Below, in pieces: positions 1 to 8,599 of a stretch of 64,000 nucleotides of DNA; within the stretch, counting starts at the first letter, position 1; each line of letters opens with the position of its first letter. Both the position numbers and the translations under genes were made by a program. Source of the stretch: Flexilinea sp. (GTDB taxonomy: Bacteria > Chloroflexota > Anaerolineae > Anaerolineales > Anaerolineaceae); contig JAFRIR010000083.1 of assembly GCA_017432685.1 (NCBI GenBank), positions 1 to 64,000 of the forward strand. Reading direction: 5' to 3'. The notes below the pieces were generated by a model, which saw nothing but the letters and a program-made list of their open reading frames with translations, was not told where the DNA came from and did no database searches.

Positions 1-718
1 TAAGAAGGGTGCAGGCGATGCAAAACGCGGACAGCTCTTCACAAAATTGGCGAAAGAAATCACTTTAGCAGCACGCGATGGCGGCGATCCCGACACCAAC
101 TTCCGCTTACGTTTGGCCATTGATAAGGCACGTTCCAACAATATGCCGAAAGACAGCATCGACCGCGCACTCAAACGTGGTACCGGTGAATCCAAAGACG
201 GTGCAGTCTTTGAAGAAGTTATGTATGAAGGGTACGGCCCGAAGGGTGTCGCGCTGATCATTGAATGTGTGACTGAAAATCGCAATCGTACCGTTGCCGA
301 CGTCCGCCATGCACTTTCCCGTGCGGGCGGCAACATGGGCGAATCCGGTTCTGTTGCCTGGCAGTTCCAGCGTAAAGCTTATTTCATGCTGGAAGAATGC
401 TCCATGGATTTCGACAGCCTCTTCGAACTGGTTCTGGAAGCCGGCGCTGATGACATCGAACAGAATGATGACGGCAGCATTGAAATCTTTGCCGAAGTTG
501 AAAACTTCAAATCCATCTCTGATGCGTTGATGGGTGCCGGGCTGCATGTTGCGGAAGCAGAACTCAGATACATCCCGAACCAGGAAATGGAACTTTCCAA
601 GGAAGATACGCTCCAGGTTCTGCGTGTCGTTGATGCTCTGGATGAAATGGATGATACGGAACACATCTTCCACAACATGGCTGTTTCCGATGACATTTAC
701 GCCGAAATGGAAGAATAA
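1..718 (+). CDS. yebC: YebC/PmpR-family protein (TACO1-like), 5' end cut by the window
   Basis: The frame is open from base 2, where it reads KKGAGDAKRGQLFTKLAKEI, the conserved start region of YebC. Only about ten residues are missing, so the apparent start near 47 is not real. The acidic C-terminal domain (ESGSVAWQF, then LDEMDDTEHIFHNM) fits the family. Members are cytoplasmic; some bind DNA as regulators and others relieve ribosome stalling at proline-rich stretches, and sequence cannot say which applies here. Only six bases separate it from ruvC, a very common bacterial neighbour, so the two are probably co-transcribed. Confidence 0.95.
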   Translation, partial: KKGAGDAKRGQLFTKLAKEITLAARDGGDPDTNFRLRLAIDKARSNNMPKDSIDRALKRGTGESKDGAVFEEVMYEGYGPKGVALIIECVTENRNRTVADVRHALSRAGGNMGESGSVAWQFQRKAYFMLEECSMDFDSLFELVLEAGADDIEQNDDGSIEIFAEVENFKSISDALMGAGLHVAEAELRYIPNQEMELSKEDTLQVLRVVDALDEMDDTEHIFHNMAVSDDIYAEMEE

Positions 719-724
719 TTCCGC

Positions 725-1225
725 ATGGTTGTTTTGGGAATTGATCCCGGAACAGCGCTGACCGGGTACGGTTTTATAGAAGTATCGGATCGCGGTGATT
801 TGACCGTCCTGGATTACGGTGTGATCTCCACCCCGGCCAAACAAAAGATGGAATATCGTCTGCTGACGATTTTCGATGAATTGCGAACAAAAATGCTTCT
901 CCATAAGCCCGCCTACGGGGCTGTGGAGAAGCTGTTTTTTGCCAACAACGTGACGACGGCGATTTCCGTAGGACAGGCACGCGGTGTGGTGCTGCTGTGC
1001 ATGGCGCAGGCCGGTATCCCGATCGCTGAGTTTACCCCGATGGAGATTAAGCAGGCGGTGGTCGGCTATGGCGGTGCGGAAAAAAAGCAGGTCCAGATGA
1101 TGGTGAAGTCCATTCTCGGTCTGGAGGAAATTCCCAAGCCGGACGATGCGGCAGATGCATTGGCAGTTGCCATCACCTGCTCCAGCAGCCTCTCATACCT
1201 CAAATTAATGAATAATGAATATTGA
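725..1225 (+). CDS. ruvC: Crossover junction endodeoxyribonuclease RuvC
   Basis: This 166-residue protein has the usual RuvC length. The four acidic catalytic residues are visible: D7 in GIDPG, E68 in AVEKLFF, and D141 and D144 in PDDAADALA. RuvC cuts Holliday junctions symmetrically together with RuvAB. Here ruvA lies 26 kb away at 27119 and ruvB is not in the window. The last residues (LMNNEY) and the TGA stop are encoded by three copies of an A/T-rich heptamer at 1205-1225, so the C-terminal tail appears to be repeat-derived. Confidence 0.96.
   Translation: MVVLGIDPGTALTGYGFIEVSDRGDLTVLDYGVISTPAKQKMEYRLLTIFDELRTKMLLHKPAYGAVEKLFFANNVTTAISVGQARGVVLLCMAQAGIPIAEFTPMEIKQAVVGYGGAEKKQVQMMVKSILGLEEIPKPDDAADALAVAITCSSSLSYLKLMNNEY
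1205..1225 (+). repeat. Heptanucleotide array at the ruvC 3' end
   Basis: Three in-register 7-mers (TTAATGA, ATAATGA, ATATTGA). The last one ends with the ruvC stop codon. It is the smallest of ten 7-bp-period arrays in the window. Confidence 0.55.
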
Positions 1226-1231
1226 AGAAGT

Positions 1232-2026
1232 ATGATGATCACTTCCCCTTCCAATTCCCGTGTGAAAGAGATCCGCAAGCTTCGCGAGCGAAAAGAGCAG
1301 AAGCGGACGGGTCTGTTTTACATGGAGGGCCTGCGCATCATTGGTGAAGCTTTTGACAAAGGTGCGGAGCTCGAGACGCTGATCGTGTGCCCGGAGCTGC
1401 TGAAGACTGAATTCGGACTGGAGCTTTGGAAACAGGCGCAGCAGCAGAGGTTGGATATTCTTGAAGTCAGCCGTCCTGTTTTTGAATCCCTTGCGGTGAA
1501 AGAGAATCCACAGGGGTTGGCCGCGGTGGCAAAAGCCCGTTATTACGCCCTTGATGACCTGGATATCTCTCACGGCATCATCGTGGCGCTGACGGAAATT
1601 GCTGACCCGGGCAACCTTGGCACCATCATCCGTACGGCGGACGCGACAGACTGCGGGGGTGTCATCCTGATTGGAGACTGTACCGGTCCTTATGACATCG
1701 GTTCCATCCGCGGGAGCATGGGGGCGATTTTTTCCACCAAAATTGTCCGGACTTCCCTGCCGGAATTTCTGGAATGGAAGCGCCGAACAGGTCTGCAGCT
1801 GGTGGGAACTTCTGACAAGGCTGCCACCGATTATGCGGACATCGCCTATGCCGATCCGGTGATCCTTCTGATGGGGTCGGAACGTGCCGGCATGTCAGCG
1901 GAGGAGTTCGAAGCCTGCGATGAGATCGCAGCCATCCCTATGATGCGGTCCAGCGATTCCCTGAACCTTGCTGTTGCCACGGGCGTCATGCTTTACCAGA
2001 TTTTTAACTGCCATCGCCGGAAATAA
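1232..2026 (+). CDS. TrmH/SpoU-family RNA 2'-O-methyltransferase
   Basis: This 264-residue protein of the SPOUT class transfers a methyl group from S-adenosylmethionine to a ribose 2'-OH of rRNA or tRNA. The N-terminal third (ITSPSNSRVKEIRKLRERK, then GLFYMEGLRIIGEAF) is the RNA-binding substrate domain typical of RlmB/TsnR-like members. The three SpoU motifs follow in order: ADPGNLGTIIRTADA, VILLMGSERAGM and SSDSLNLAVATGVMLYQI, which form the trefoil-knot cofactor pocket. It starts seven bases after ruvC and is probably in the yebC-ruvC operon. The exact target nucleotide cannot be read from sequence. Confidence 0.9.
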   Translation: MMITSPSNSRVKEIRKLRERKEQKRTGLFYMEGLRIIGEAFDKGAELETLIVCPELLKTEFGLELWKQAQQQRLDILEVSRPVFESLAVKENPQGLAAVAKARYYALDDLDISHGIIVALTEIADPGNLGTIIRTADATDCGGVILIGDCTGPYDIGSIRGSMGAIFSTKIVRTSLPEFLEWKRRTGLQLVGTSDKAATDYADIAYADPVILLMGSERAGMSAEEFEACDEIAAIPMMRSSDSLNLAVATGVMLYQIFNCHRRK

Positions 2027-2063
2027 AAAGTGATAATTGTTTATAACCCGAGGACGCAGCAAA

Positions 2064-2180
2064 AAATACAGCCCTGCTGTGTTGGCTTCAAGATAGCGAA
2101 GCCCCTGCTCCGCATATAGAGGCGAAGCCTGTACCACTCGGAGCAGGTTCAGGGCAGTCTTTTTGTGTTCCGTTCTGAAA
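2064..2180 (-). repeat. Dispersed hairpin repeat, copy A (inverted, with internal insertion)
   Basis: Read on the minus strand, this matches the copies at 9677 and 26769: a TTCAG..GGAACAC-like start and a GCACAGCAGGGCTGTATT-like end. The middle carries extra sequence that contains its own hairpin (CCTGCTCCG at 2103 pairing with CGGAGCAGG at 2139). It fills the gap between two converging genes and may also act as a terminator. Confidence 0.6.
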
Positions 2181-2221
2181 AGTTACAAAGCGATGACGCG
2201 GCGGTCATCACTGGATTTGCT

Positions 2222-3109
2222 TCAATATTGCAGCCTTCCTTCGGCCACAGCCCTCAGGTGCTCTCCGTAAGGACTGTTTCCGTATTCTTCAGCGCTTTTC
2301 AGCAGCCTTTCCCTGTTGATCCATCCGTTGATATAAGCAATCTCCTCCGGAGCGGAGATGGTGATCCCCTGTCTGGATTCAATGGTTTCGACAAAGTTTG
2401 CAGCCTGCAAAAGGGACCTCATGGTGCCGGTATCCAGCCAGGCAAAACCACGTCCGAGGATCTGGACATCAAGGAGACCTTCGTCAAGATACATTTCACA
2501 CAGTTTGGTGATCTCCATTTCACCACGCGCTGAAGGTTTTATTTGTCCGGCTTGTTCGGAAACGCCGGCAGGAAAAAAATAAAGACCGGTGATCGCGTAA
2601 TTGCTTTTGGGATTTTCCGGTTTTTCTTCGATACTGGTGGCGATTCCCTGCTCATCAAAGGTGACAACACCGAAACGTTCCGGGTCGGGAACATAATAAC
2701 TGAATACGGTTGCCCGTCCTTCTTCTTCGGTTTTTTTGACGATCGATCGCAGCATCGAGCGGAAACCTGTCCCGTAAAAAATATTGTCGCCGAGGATCAT
2801 GGCGCCGGGACCTCCCGCAAGAAATTCATCTGCCAGAATGAACGCCTGGGCAAGCCCGTCCGGAGAGGGCTGAACCATGTAGGAAAGTCTCATGCCGAGT
2901 TGACTGCCGTCTCCGAGCAGTGACTGGAAACGAGGGGTGTCTTCGGGTGTGCTGATGATCAGGATGTCCCGAATCCCGGCAAGCATCAGGGTACTTAAGG
3001 GATAATAAACCATCGGTTTATCATAGATAGGCAGCAATTGCTTTGATGTCACTTTTGTCAGCGGATAAAGCCGCGTTCCGAACCCTCCGGCTAATATGAT
3101 TCCCTTCAT
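2222..3109 (-). CDS. rmlA: Glucose-1-phosphate thymidylyltransferase RmlA
   Basis: It makes dTDP-glucose from dTTP and glucose-1-phosphate, the first step to dTDP-L-rhamnose and related sugars. The nucleotide-binding signature GGFGTRLYPLT lies near the N-terminus, followed by KQLLPIYDKPM, MILGDNIFYG and IEEKPENPKSNYAITGLYF, all standard RmlA blocks. The length (295 residues) is normal. I start at 3109, not 3115, because AAGGA then sits six bases upstream of the ATG. It lies downstream of rmlB on the same strand, across a heptamer array. No rmlC or rmlD is present, so the final sugar is unknown. Confidence 0.95.
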   Translation of the reverse strand: MKGIILAGGFGTRLYPLTKVTSKQLLPIYDKPMVYYPLSTLMLAGIRDILIISTPEDTPRFQSLLGDGSQLGMRLSYMVQPSPDGLAQAFILADEFLAGGPGAMILGDNIFYGTGFRSMLRSIVKKTEEEGRATVFSYYVPDPERFGVVTFDEQGIATSIEEKPENPKSNYAITGLYFFPAGVSEQAGQIKPSARGEMEITKLCEMYLDEGLLDVQILGRGFAWLDTGTMRSLLQAANFVETIESRQGITISAPEEIAYINGWINRERLLKSAEEYGNSPYGEHLRAVAEGRLQY

Positions 3110-3158
3110 AGACATTCCTTATTGTTTCTGTGTCAATAAAACCGGTTCCCCTGAAACC

Positions 3159-3389
3159 AGACATCAGACATCAGGCATCAGACATTAGACATTAGACATC
3201 AGAGGTTAGACGGTAGAGTTTAGACATTAGACTTTAGACATTAGAGTTTAGACATTAGACTTTAGACATTAGACATTAGACTCAGAAACCTAACACCTAC
3301 TACCTACTACCTACTACTTACTACTTACTACCTACTATCTACTACCTACTACTTACTACTTACTACTTACTACCTACTACTTGCTACCT
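3159..3389. repeat. Long heptanucleotide tandem array (33 units) between rmlB and rmlA
   Basis: There are 33 consecutive 7-mers in a single register. The first 18 are AGACATT-like; then the unit changes through GAAACCT and AACACCT to ACTACCT/ACTACTT without losing phase. The array runs into rmlB: the rmlB TAG stop (3370-3372) lies inside a unit, and the last rmlB codons are repeat-derived. Such arrays are prone to slippage. Confidence 0.9.
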
Positions 3390-4410
3390 GCCTGTTCCCA
3401 TACATCTGCTCGTAATATTTTGTATATTCACCGCTGATGATTGGTTCCCACCAGTCTTTGTTTTCCAGGTACCAGCGGATGGTCTTTTTGATGCCGTCCG
3501 CAAATTTTGTTTCCGGCAGCCAACCAAGTTCATCATGGATCTTGGTCGGGTCGATTGCATAGCGCAGGTCGTGGCCTTTACGGTCGGTGACGTAGGTAAT
3601 GAGCTCTTCGCTTTTGCCGAGTTCCTTGATGATGAGTTTGACGATGTCGATGTTGCGCATTTCGTTATGCCCACCGACGTTATAGACTTCTCCGATCCTT
3701 CCCTTGCGGACGATCATGTCGATGGCTTTGCAGTGGTCTTCCACATAAAGCCAGTCGCGGACATTCAGTCCTTCACCGTAAACCGGCAGCGGCTTGTCGT
3801 GCAGGCAGTTGATGATCATCAACGGGATGAGTTTTTCGGGAAAATGGTAAGGCCCGTAATTGTTGGAACAGCGGGAAATGGTCGTAGGCAGGCCATAAGT
3901 GCGGTGATATGCCTGAACCAGCAGATCTGCCCCTGCCTTGGAACTGGAATAGGGGGAGGAAGTGTGGATCGGTGTAGTTTCGGTAAAGAACAGATCAGGG
4001 CGGTCCAGCGGCAGGTCCCCGTAGACTTCATCGGTGGAAACCTGGTGATAACGAACATTGCCGAATGTCCGGCATGCGTCCATCATGGTTGCCGTCCCGA
4101 TGATGTTGGTTTCCAGGAAAATCCCGGGATTTTCGATGGAGCGGTCTACATGGCTTTCGGCCGCGAAATTGATGACGGCGTCCGGTTTTTCTTCTTCAAA
4201 AAGCTTGAATACACCGTCACGGTCGCAGATATCCAGCCTGACAAAACGGAAATTCGGGTCATTCATGACCGGCGCCAGCGTGGAAAGATTCCCTGCATAA
4301 GTCAGTTTATCGATGCACACTACCCGGTCTTCCGGGTGAGCTTTGAGATGATAGTGAATGAAATTCCCTCCGATGAATCCGGCTCCGCCGGTGACGATTA
4401 TCGTTGCCAT
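3370..4410 (-). CDS. rmlB: dTDP-glucose 4,6-dehydratase RmlB
   Basis: A short-chain dehydrogenase/reductase that converts dTDP-glucose to dTDP-4-keto-6-deoxyglucose with bound NAD. Visible motifs are the Rossmann glycine motif GGAGFIGG at the N-terminus, STDEVYGDL, and the catalytic YSSSKAG (Tyr and Lys), followed by NNYGPYHFPEKLIP. I start at 4410 (MATIIVTGG), with AGAGGAG upstream; the longer frame to 4485 adds an unconserved, polar segment. The C-terminal residues (RQVASSR) and stop are encoded by the neighbouring heptamer array, an extension unlikely to matter for catalysis. It probably forms an operon with rmlA. Confidence 0.95.
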   Translation of the reverse strand: MATIIVTGGAGFIGGNFIHYHLKAHPEDRVVCIDKLTYAGNLSTLAPVMNDPNFRFVRLDICDRDGVFKLFEEEKPDAVINFAAESHVDRSIENPGIFLETNIIGTATMMDACRTFGNVRYHQVSTDEVYGDLPLDRPDLFFTETTPIHTSSPYSSSKAGADLLVQAYHRTYGLPTTISRCSNNYGPYHFPEKLIPLMIINCLHDKPLPVYGEGLNVRDWLYVEDHCKAIDMIVRKGRIGEVYNVGGHNEMRNIDIVKLIIKELGKSEELITYVTDRKGHDLRYAIDPTKIHDELGWLPETKFADGIKKTIRWYLENKDWWEPIISGEYTKYYEQMYGNRQVASSR

Positions 4411-4713
4411 ATTTTTTCGTTCTCCTCTGTCCGTTTTTGCAGATAAAGACATCAGTTCTCTTTCTGCCATTTGATATTTTATCATAGAATCGACTCAATT
4501 CAGAGAATCACCGGAAACGGGAAAGATAAATCCCTGCGGAAAAAATAAATATGAAGAAATATGATAAAATAATCGTATCTATTCAGAGCGAAGCACAATG
4601 AGACTGTCTTTTTGTTGCCGCGTAGTCAGCACAAAAAGACTGTATCGTTGATGCGGCTCGCAGGTCCTAAATAGATAGAAATAAACTCAAATTGAAAAAC
4701 CAAGGAGAAATAT
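4411..4713. other. Intergenic region between rmlB and the ABC importer
   Basis: A divergent gap of 303 bases. It holds one copy of the dispersed hairpin repeat (4581-4675) and an AT-rich stretch (4540-4580) that could contain promoters. No convincing -35/-10 pair was found by eye. An AAGGAGAAAT ribosome-binding site precedes the gene at 4714. Confidence 0.6.
4581..4675 (+). repeat. Dispersed hairpin repeat, copy B
   Basis: A divergent copy of the ~95-bp family (TTCAGAGCGAAGCACAATGAG start). Its central hairpin pairs AGTCTTTTTGTGC-like arms around TGCCGCGTAGTCAGC. The arms read GACTGTCTTTTTGTTG and CAGCACAAAAAGACTGT. Confidence 0.6.
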
Positions 4714-5793
4714 ATGAAGAAAATGATTCTTGTGTTGTTTGCGGCTGTGATGCTGCTGACTGTCTGCGTTCCGGCGATGGCAGTCAATGAAGATGTGGAA
4801 GGCGAACTGGTGATCTATACCTCCATGTACCCCTTCGTGATCGACATGATGAACGAAGCGCTGCAAAAGGAATTCCCGAACCTCGTCCCGGGCATCGACG
4901 GAAGCTTCTTCTTCTATGGCGGCACCTCCTCCCTGATCACCAAGATCTACGGTGAAATGGGCGACAAGCGGGACCAGCCGCTGGAAACGGATATGTTCAT
5001 GGTTGCCGAACCGGCTTTTTCACTGGAACTGAAGGATTACGGCTATCTGTATCCCTTCGAAGTGGCTGATGCGGCGAACCGGCTGAGGTTTGCCTATGAT
5101 GAGGAAGGCTACTGGTATCCGGTTCGCACACTGAACATGATTTTGGCCTACAACCCGGAAATGGTCGATGCATGGGCTGCGAAGGGCGTCACCATCCCGA
5201 AGTCCTACAAAGATTTCGCCTATGACCCGGCGCTGAAGGGCTACATCTCCATGAGTGATCCGATGACTTCCGGCACTGCCTATGCGGCTGTTGCTGCGCT
5301 GTTGGGTAAGTATGGGGATGAGTATCTGGACAAGCTCGGTGAAAACCGCGTGATGCGTGAGTCCGGTTCCACTGCCATTGCCAAGCTGCAGTCCGGTGAA
5401 TGCGCCGCGATCATGATTCTGGAAGAATCCATTCTCAAGTATATCAATGATGAAGAAGCCAAGGGCAACACCGTCACCAATCTGGAGATCATCTATCCGG
5501 AAGATGGTGTGATTCTGGTTCCGTCCACGGTCATGATCGTTGCGGAAGAGTATTCCAAGAACGTGAACACGGAAGCTGCGGAAGCCGTCGCGGACTGGCT
5601 GCTGAGCGAAGAAGCCCAGAAGCTGATCATGCAGGGCTATATGCACTCCGTGCTGGCTGACATGGAAGAGTATCCGGCTCACTCCATCCCCACCGATGAA
5701 CTGATCAAGATGGATATGGGGATCGATTGGGAGTATGCCTATAAGAATCGTGAGGAGATCAATAACCTCTGGACGGTGAAGGTAACACAGTAA
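4714..5793 (+). CDS. ABC importer substrate-binding protein, ferric-iron type
   Basis: An exported 359-residue binding protein. Residues 1-23 form a signal peptide ending AMA, which suggests signal peptidase I cleavage; no proper lipobox is present (LTVC has Val before Cys). The mature part has the type-II binding fold with VIYTSMYPFV, SDPMTSGTAYAA and VPSTVMIVAEEYSKN, as in FbpA/AfuA-like families. These take up Fe3+, but relatives bind thiamine, polyamines or phosphonates, so the ligand is uncertain. It heads an operon with the fused permease at 6091 and the ATPase at 8600. A heptamer array and a MITE-like element lie between it and the permease. Confidence 0.85.
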   Translation: MKKMILVLFAAVMLLTVCVPAMAVNEDVEGELVIYTSMYPFVIDMMNEALQKEFPNLVPGIDGSFFFYGGTSSLITKIYGEMGDKRDQPLETDMFMVAEPAFSLELKDYGYLYPFEVADAANRLRFAYDEEGYWYPVRTLNMILAYNPEMVDAWAAKGVTIPKSYKDFAYDPALKGYISMSDPMTSGTAYAAVAALLGKYGDEYLDKLGENRVMRESGSTAIAKLQSGECAAIMILEESILKYINDEEAKGNTVTNLEIIYPEDGVILVPSTVMIVAEEYSKNVNTEAAEAVADWLLSEEAQKLIMQGYMHSVLADMEEYPAHSIPTDELIKMDMGIDWEYAYKNREEINNLWTVKVTQ

Positions 5794-5835
5794 AAAATTA
5801 GAAATCAGAAATAAGAAATAAGAAATAAGAAATAA
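5794..5835 (+). repeat. Heptanucleotide array after the binding-protein gene
   Basis: Six 7-mers, four of them exact GAAATAA copies, starting at once after the TAA stop at 5791-5793. The same heptamer recurs at 33645, 55701 and 55818. Confidence 0.85.
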
Positions 5836-5920
5836 GGGAACTTCAAAAAATTCACCAGCGGGGGTATGTGGCTATGCAGCCCTCATATCTCCCCCGCCCA
5901 CGAGTTTTAGAGGTTCCCTT
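5834..5920. repeat. Possible MITE-like element with terminal inverted repeats
   Basis: Imperfect terminal inverted repeats (AAGGGAACTTCAAAA at the left, TTTTAGAGGTTCCCTT at the right) enclose a GC-rich core, AGCGGGGGTATG..GCAGCCC. A related element lies at 48444-48577, and a partial one at 14343-14402. No transposase is nearby. It lies within the 5794-6090 gap; the rest of that gap is AT-rich leader DNA before the permease gene. Confidence 0.4.
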
Positions 5921-6090
5921 AACTCTTGTCGTGTCAGGCTCCCTGCGGCGATCGGTTTCTTTGTAGGAATTTTCAGTTCAAATGGCATACCGTTATGCAG
6001 AATGATTTGACTGTATAACAATTGAATAGCGCTTTTTGGATATAATTGTAGTAAGCAGAAAATGATCAAGCATAAAGAGGTAGAGAGTAA

Positions 6091-8583
6091 ATGGGTTTAG
6101 AAATGGACAAAGAATCTCAGGAACAACTCAAACAACCGAGAGATCCGCAGCAAACCGTTACGAAAATCGGGTTGGCCGCTGTGTTTCTGCTCGGTGTGGC
6201 GCTGATATTTATGGGGATCCGGGCGCAGCAGAATTTTGCCTCTTCCGGGTTCAGTTCGGAGAGCGCCTATCAGGCGATTTATGCTCTTTCCCGGGATGTT
6301 TCGGAAGCCTGGAAGAACAAACTGGAACCGGAACTGAGCTCATTGCCAGAAGCTGATCGCGCTGCTTTGGATGGAACGGTAAAAGAACTGTTGACGGAAG
6401 CCTGGAGTGGCCAGAGCAAAACTGCTGAGCTGCCGGAGAATGTGGACGAGCCTGAAGCGGTTTATAAACTGCTCTATACAGCCTATCTTGTCAACGGGCC
6501 GAAGGTCAGCGCCGGAAACCGGAAGACGATCCTGGCGGTCCCGGAAAGCAATGCGTCAGCTTTCCGTCAGCAGCTGCTGGGCTGTGTGCTCGATGAGAAT
6601 GCAGCCCTTCCTTCAGAGGCGGAAAAATCATTGGAAGGCCTGAGCGGCAGTGAACGGCAGGCCATGCTGATGCAGGTCTTTTTCGTCAGCAGCGGTTCGA
6701 CGGAAAGCCGCATCACGGAAAATGTCAACACGCTGAAGAAAACCGTGCGCGGCAAAGATTCCCAGCTGACCGCCTTCCGAATGATTGCAAACAGTGAAGT
6801 ATCCTGGCTCTGGCAGCTCATCATCTCCAACAGCAAGACTGTGATCCTGGTCGGTATTATTCTGGCGCTTGATACGATCCTTTTAGCTCTGCTGATGAAC
6901 GCCGAGCATTATTGGATGCTGGATTTCAAGTGGATCCTGATCCTGTTGATCGTCGATTTTCTGCTCTATTTCCAGTTGATGCCGGTGATCTATATGATCA
7001 TCAGGGCATTGTTCCCGGATGGCGCGTTCTCATTGGCGGCGCTTCAGCGTCTTTTCACCTATCCGATGAACCTGACCGCTTTGCGGAACACCTTCCTGGC
7101 GGCATTCGCGACGATGATCCTTGGAACGCTGATCGCATTTCCGCTGGCCTGGCTGGTGGGCAGGACGAACCTTTATGGAAAGAAGTTTTTCCGGGCGCTG
7201 TTTGTGGTCACCTATATGGTGCCGCCTTATGTAGGCGCGATGGCATGGCTTCGCCTGATGAATCCCAATGTCGGTTCCATTAACCAGTGGCTTCGGGCAA
7301 TCTTTCACCTCAGTGACGCGCCGGGGCCTCTGAATGTTTATACGCTGCCGGGGTTGATCTGGGTACTGACCTCGTTTTATTATCCTTACGCGTTCATCAC
7401 CATCAGTCGGGCGATGGAGAAAATGGATCCTTCTCTCGAAGAAGCCAGCCGTATCTCCGGCGCTTCCCCGCTGCTGACGGTCGCGCGCATCACTTTGCCG
7501 ATGATGACCCCATCCTTAATTGCCGGTGCGCTGCTGGTGTTTGTCAGTGCGGCCAGCTGCTATGGCATCCCTTCCATCATCGGGAAACCGGGCAATGTCA
7601 GCACCGTTACGACTCGTATCGTTGAATATGTCGCACTGGGTCAGCAGGGGCTGAATGACGCGACAGCGCTTTCTGTCGTGTTGATGATCGTAGCGCTGAT
7701 CATTCTCTTTATTTCGGATGTGGTGCTGGTCAAACGGCAGTACATCACAGTTTCGGGAAAATCCGTTCAGCCTGCCATTGTTGATCTGCGCTCCTGGCGG
7801 ATCCCTGCGACGCTGTTGGTCACCCTGTTTGCGGTGATCATGGTGCTGATGCCTTTTCTGACGATTTTCAATACCTCCTTCAAGGTGGATGTCGGGAAGA
7901 ATGTCTGGGCGCCGAACAATTTCACCACGTCTAACTGGACGACGGTCTTTGCCCGGACGGAAACCCTGGGCTGTCTGAAAAATTCGCTTATTTATGCGGT
8001 GATCACGGCAACGGTAGGGTTGATCGTTGCCTGTGTGATGAGTTACCTGCTGCAGCGTACAAAGGTGCGCGGAAGGAACATCCCGAATTTCCTGATCACG
8101 CTCGGCTCCGGTACGCCTTCTGTTGTGATTGCACTGGGCCTGATCATGACCATGCGCGGTAATTTTGGCTTGAATATCTATGGCACGGCAGCCATCATGA
8201 TCATTGCCTACCTCATCAAATATATGATGATGGGGATGCGTACGGTGGTTTCCGCGATGAGCCAGATCCATGTTTCCATGGAGGAGTCCAGCCAGATCTC
8301 CGGTGCGAGCTGGCTGACGACCATGCGCAAGATCACGGGACCGCTGATCTTCCCCTCGATCGCTGCCGGCTGGTTCCTGATCTTTATTCCCAGCTTTTAT
8401 GAGCTGTCGATGACGACCCTGCTTTATTCCAGCACGACAAAGACCATCGGGTTCCAGCTTTATGAATATTGGACGTTCACCAGTCAACCGATGAGCTGCG
8501 CCATGGCATTCGGCATTTTGTTGATCGTTATCTTCTTGAATTTCATTCTTAACCGCCTGACAAAGGGTCAGTTTTCCATCTGA
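6091..8583 (+). CDS. Fused double permease of a ferric-iron-type ABC importer
   Basis: At 830 residues it holds two permease halves in one chain, as in FbpB-type iron transporters (usually about 500-700 residues). Each half has an EAA loop that contacts the ATPase: EEASRISGASPLLTVARITLP and, in the C-terminal half, EESSQISGASWLTTMRKITGP. The excess is at the N-terminus: one membrane span at about 29-46, then roughly 180 hydrophilic residues predicted outside the membrane (about 47-240), before the permease core. That domain is not recognised. The start is supported by AAGAGGTAGAGAG. The gene ends 17 bases before the ATPase gene. Confidence 0.88.
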   Translation: MGLEMDKESQEQLKQPRDPQQTVTKIGLAAVFLLGVALIFMGIRAQQNFASSGFSSESAYQAIYALSRDVSEAWKNKLEPELSSLPEADRAALDGTVKELLTEAWSGQSKTAELPENVDEPEAVYKLLYTAYLVNGPKVSAGNRKTILAVPESNASAFRQQLLGCVLDENAALPSEAEKSLEGLSGSERQAMLMQVFFVSSGSTESRITENVNTLKKTVRGKDSQLTAFRMIANSEVSWLWQLIISNSKTVILVGIILALDTILLALLMNAEHYWMLDFKWILILLIVDFLLYFQLMPVIYMIIRALFPDGAFSLAALQRLFTYPMNLTALRNTFLAAFATMILGTLIAFPLAWLVGRTNLYGKKFFRALFVVTYMVPPYVGAMAWLRLMNPNVGSINQWLRAIFHLSDAPGPLNVYTLPGLIWVLTSFYYPYAFITISRAMEKMDPSLEEASRISGASPLLTVARITLPMMTPSLIAGALLVFVSAASCYGIPSIIGKPGNVSTVTTRIVEYVALGQQGLNDATALSVVLMIVALIILFISDVVLVKRQYITVSGKSVQPAIVDLRSWRIPATLLVTLFAVIMVLMPFLTIFNTSFKVDVGKNVWAPNNFTTSNWTTVFARTETLGCLKNSLIYAVITATVGLIVACVMSYLLQRTKVRGRNIPNFLITLGSGTPSVVIALGLIMTMRGNFGLNIYGTAAIMIIAYLIKYMMMGMRTVVSAMSQIHVSMEESSQISGASWLTTMRKITGPLIFPSIAAGWFLIFIPSFYELSMTTLLYSSTTKTIGFQLYEYWTFTSQPMSCAMAFGILLIVIFLNFILNRLTKGQFSI

Positions 8584-8599
8584 GAAAGGATCATAATCA

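Noticed and set aside
3159-3389. CRISPR array or origin iterons
   Set aside because: The period is 7 bp with no spacers. No dnaA, replication gene or DnaA-box cluster is near.
3535-4446. A 303-codon frame opposite rmlB, and many similar long frames opposite ruvC, clpB, fumC and the hydroxylase genes
   Set aside because: They mirror genes with clear motifs, have no ribosome-binding sites and no recognisable domains. They are antisense shadows.
6007-6046. Promoter TTGACT..TATAAT before the fused permease
   Set aside because: The spacer is 28 bp, too long for a standard promoter. The TATAAT alone is not enough.
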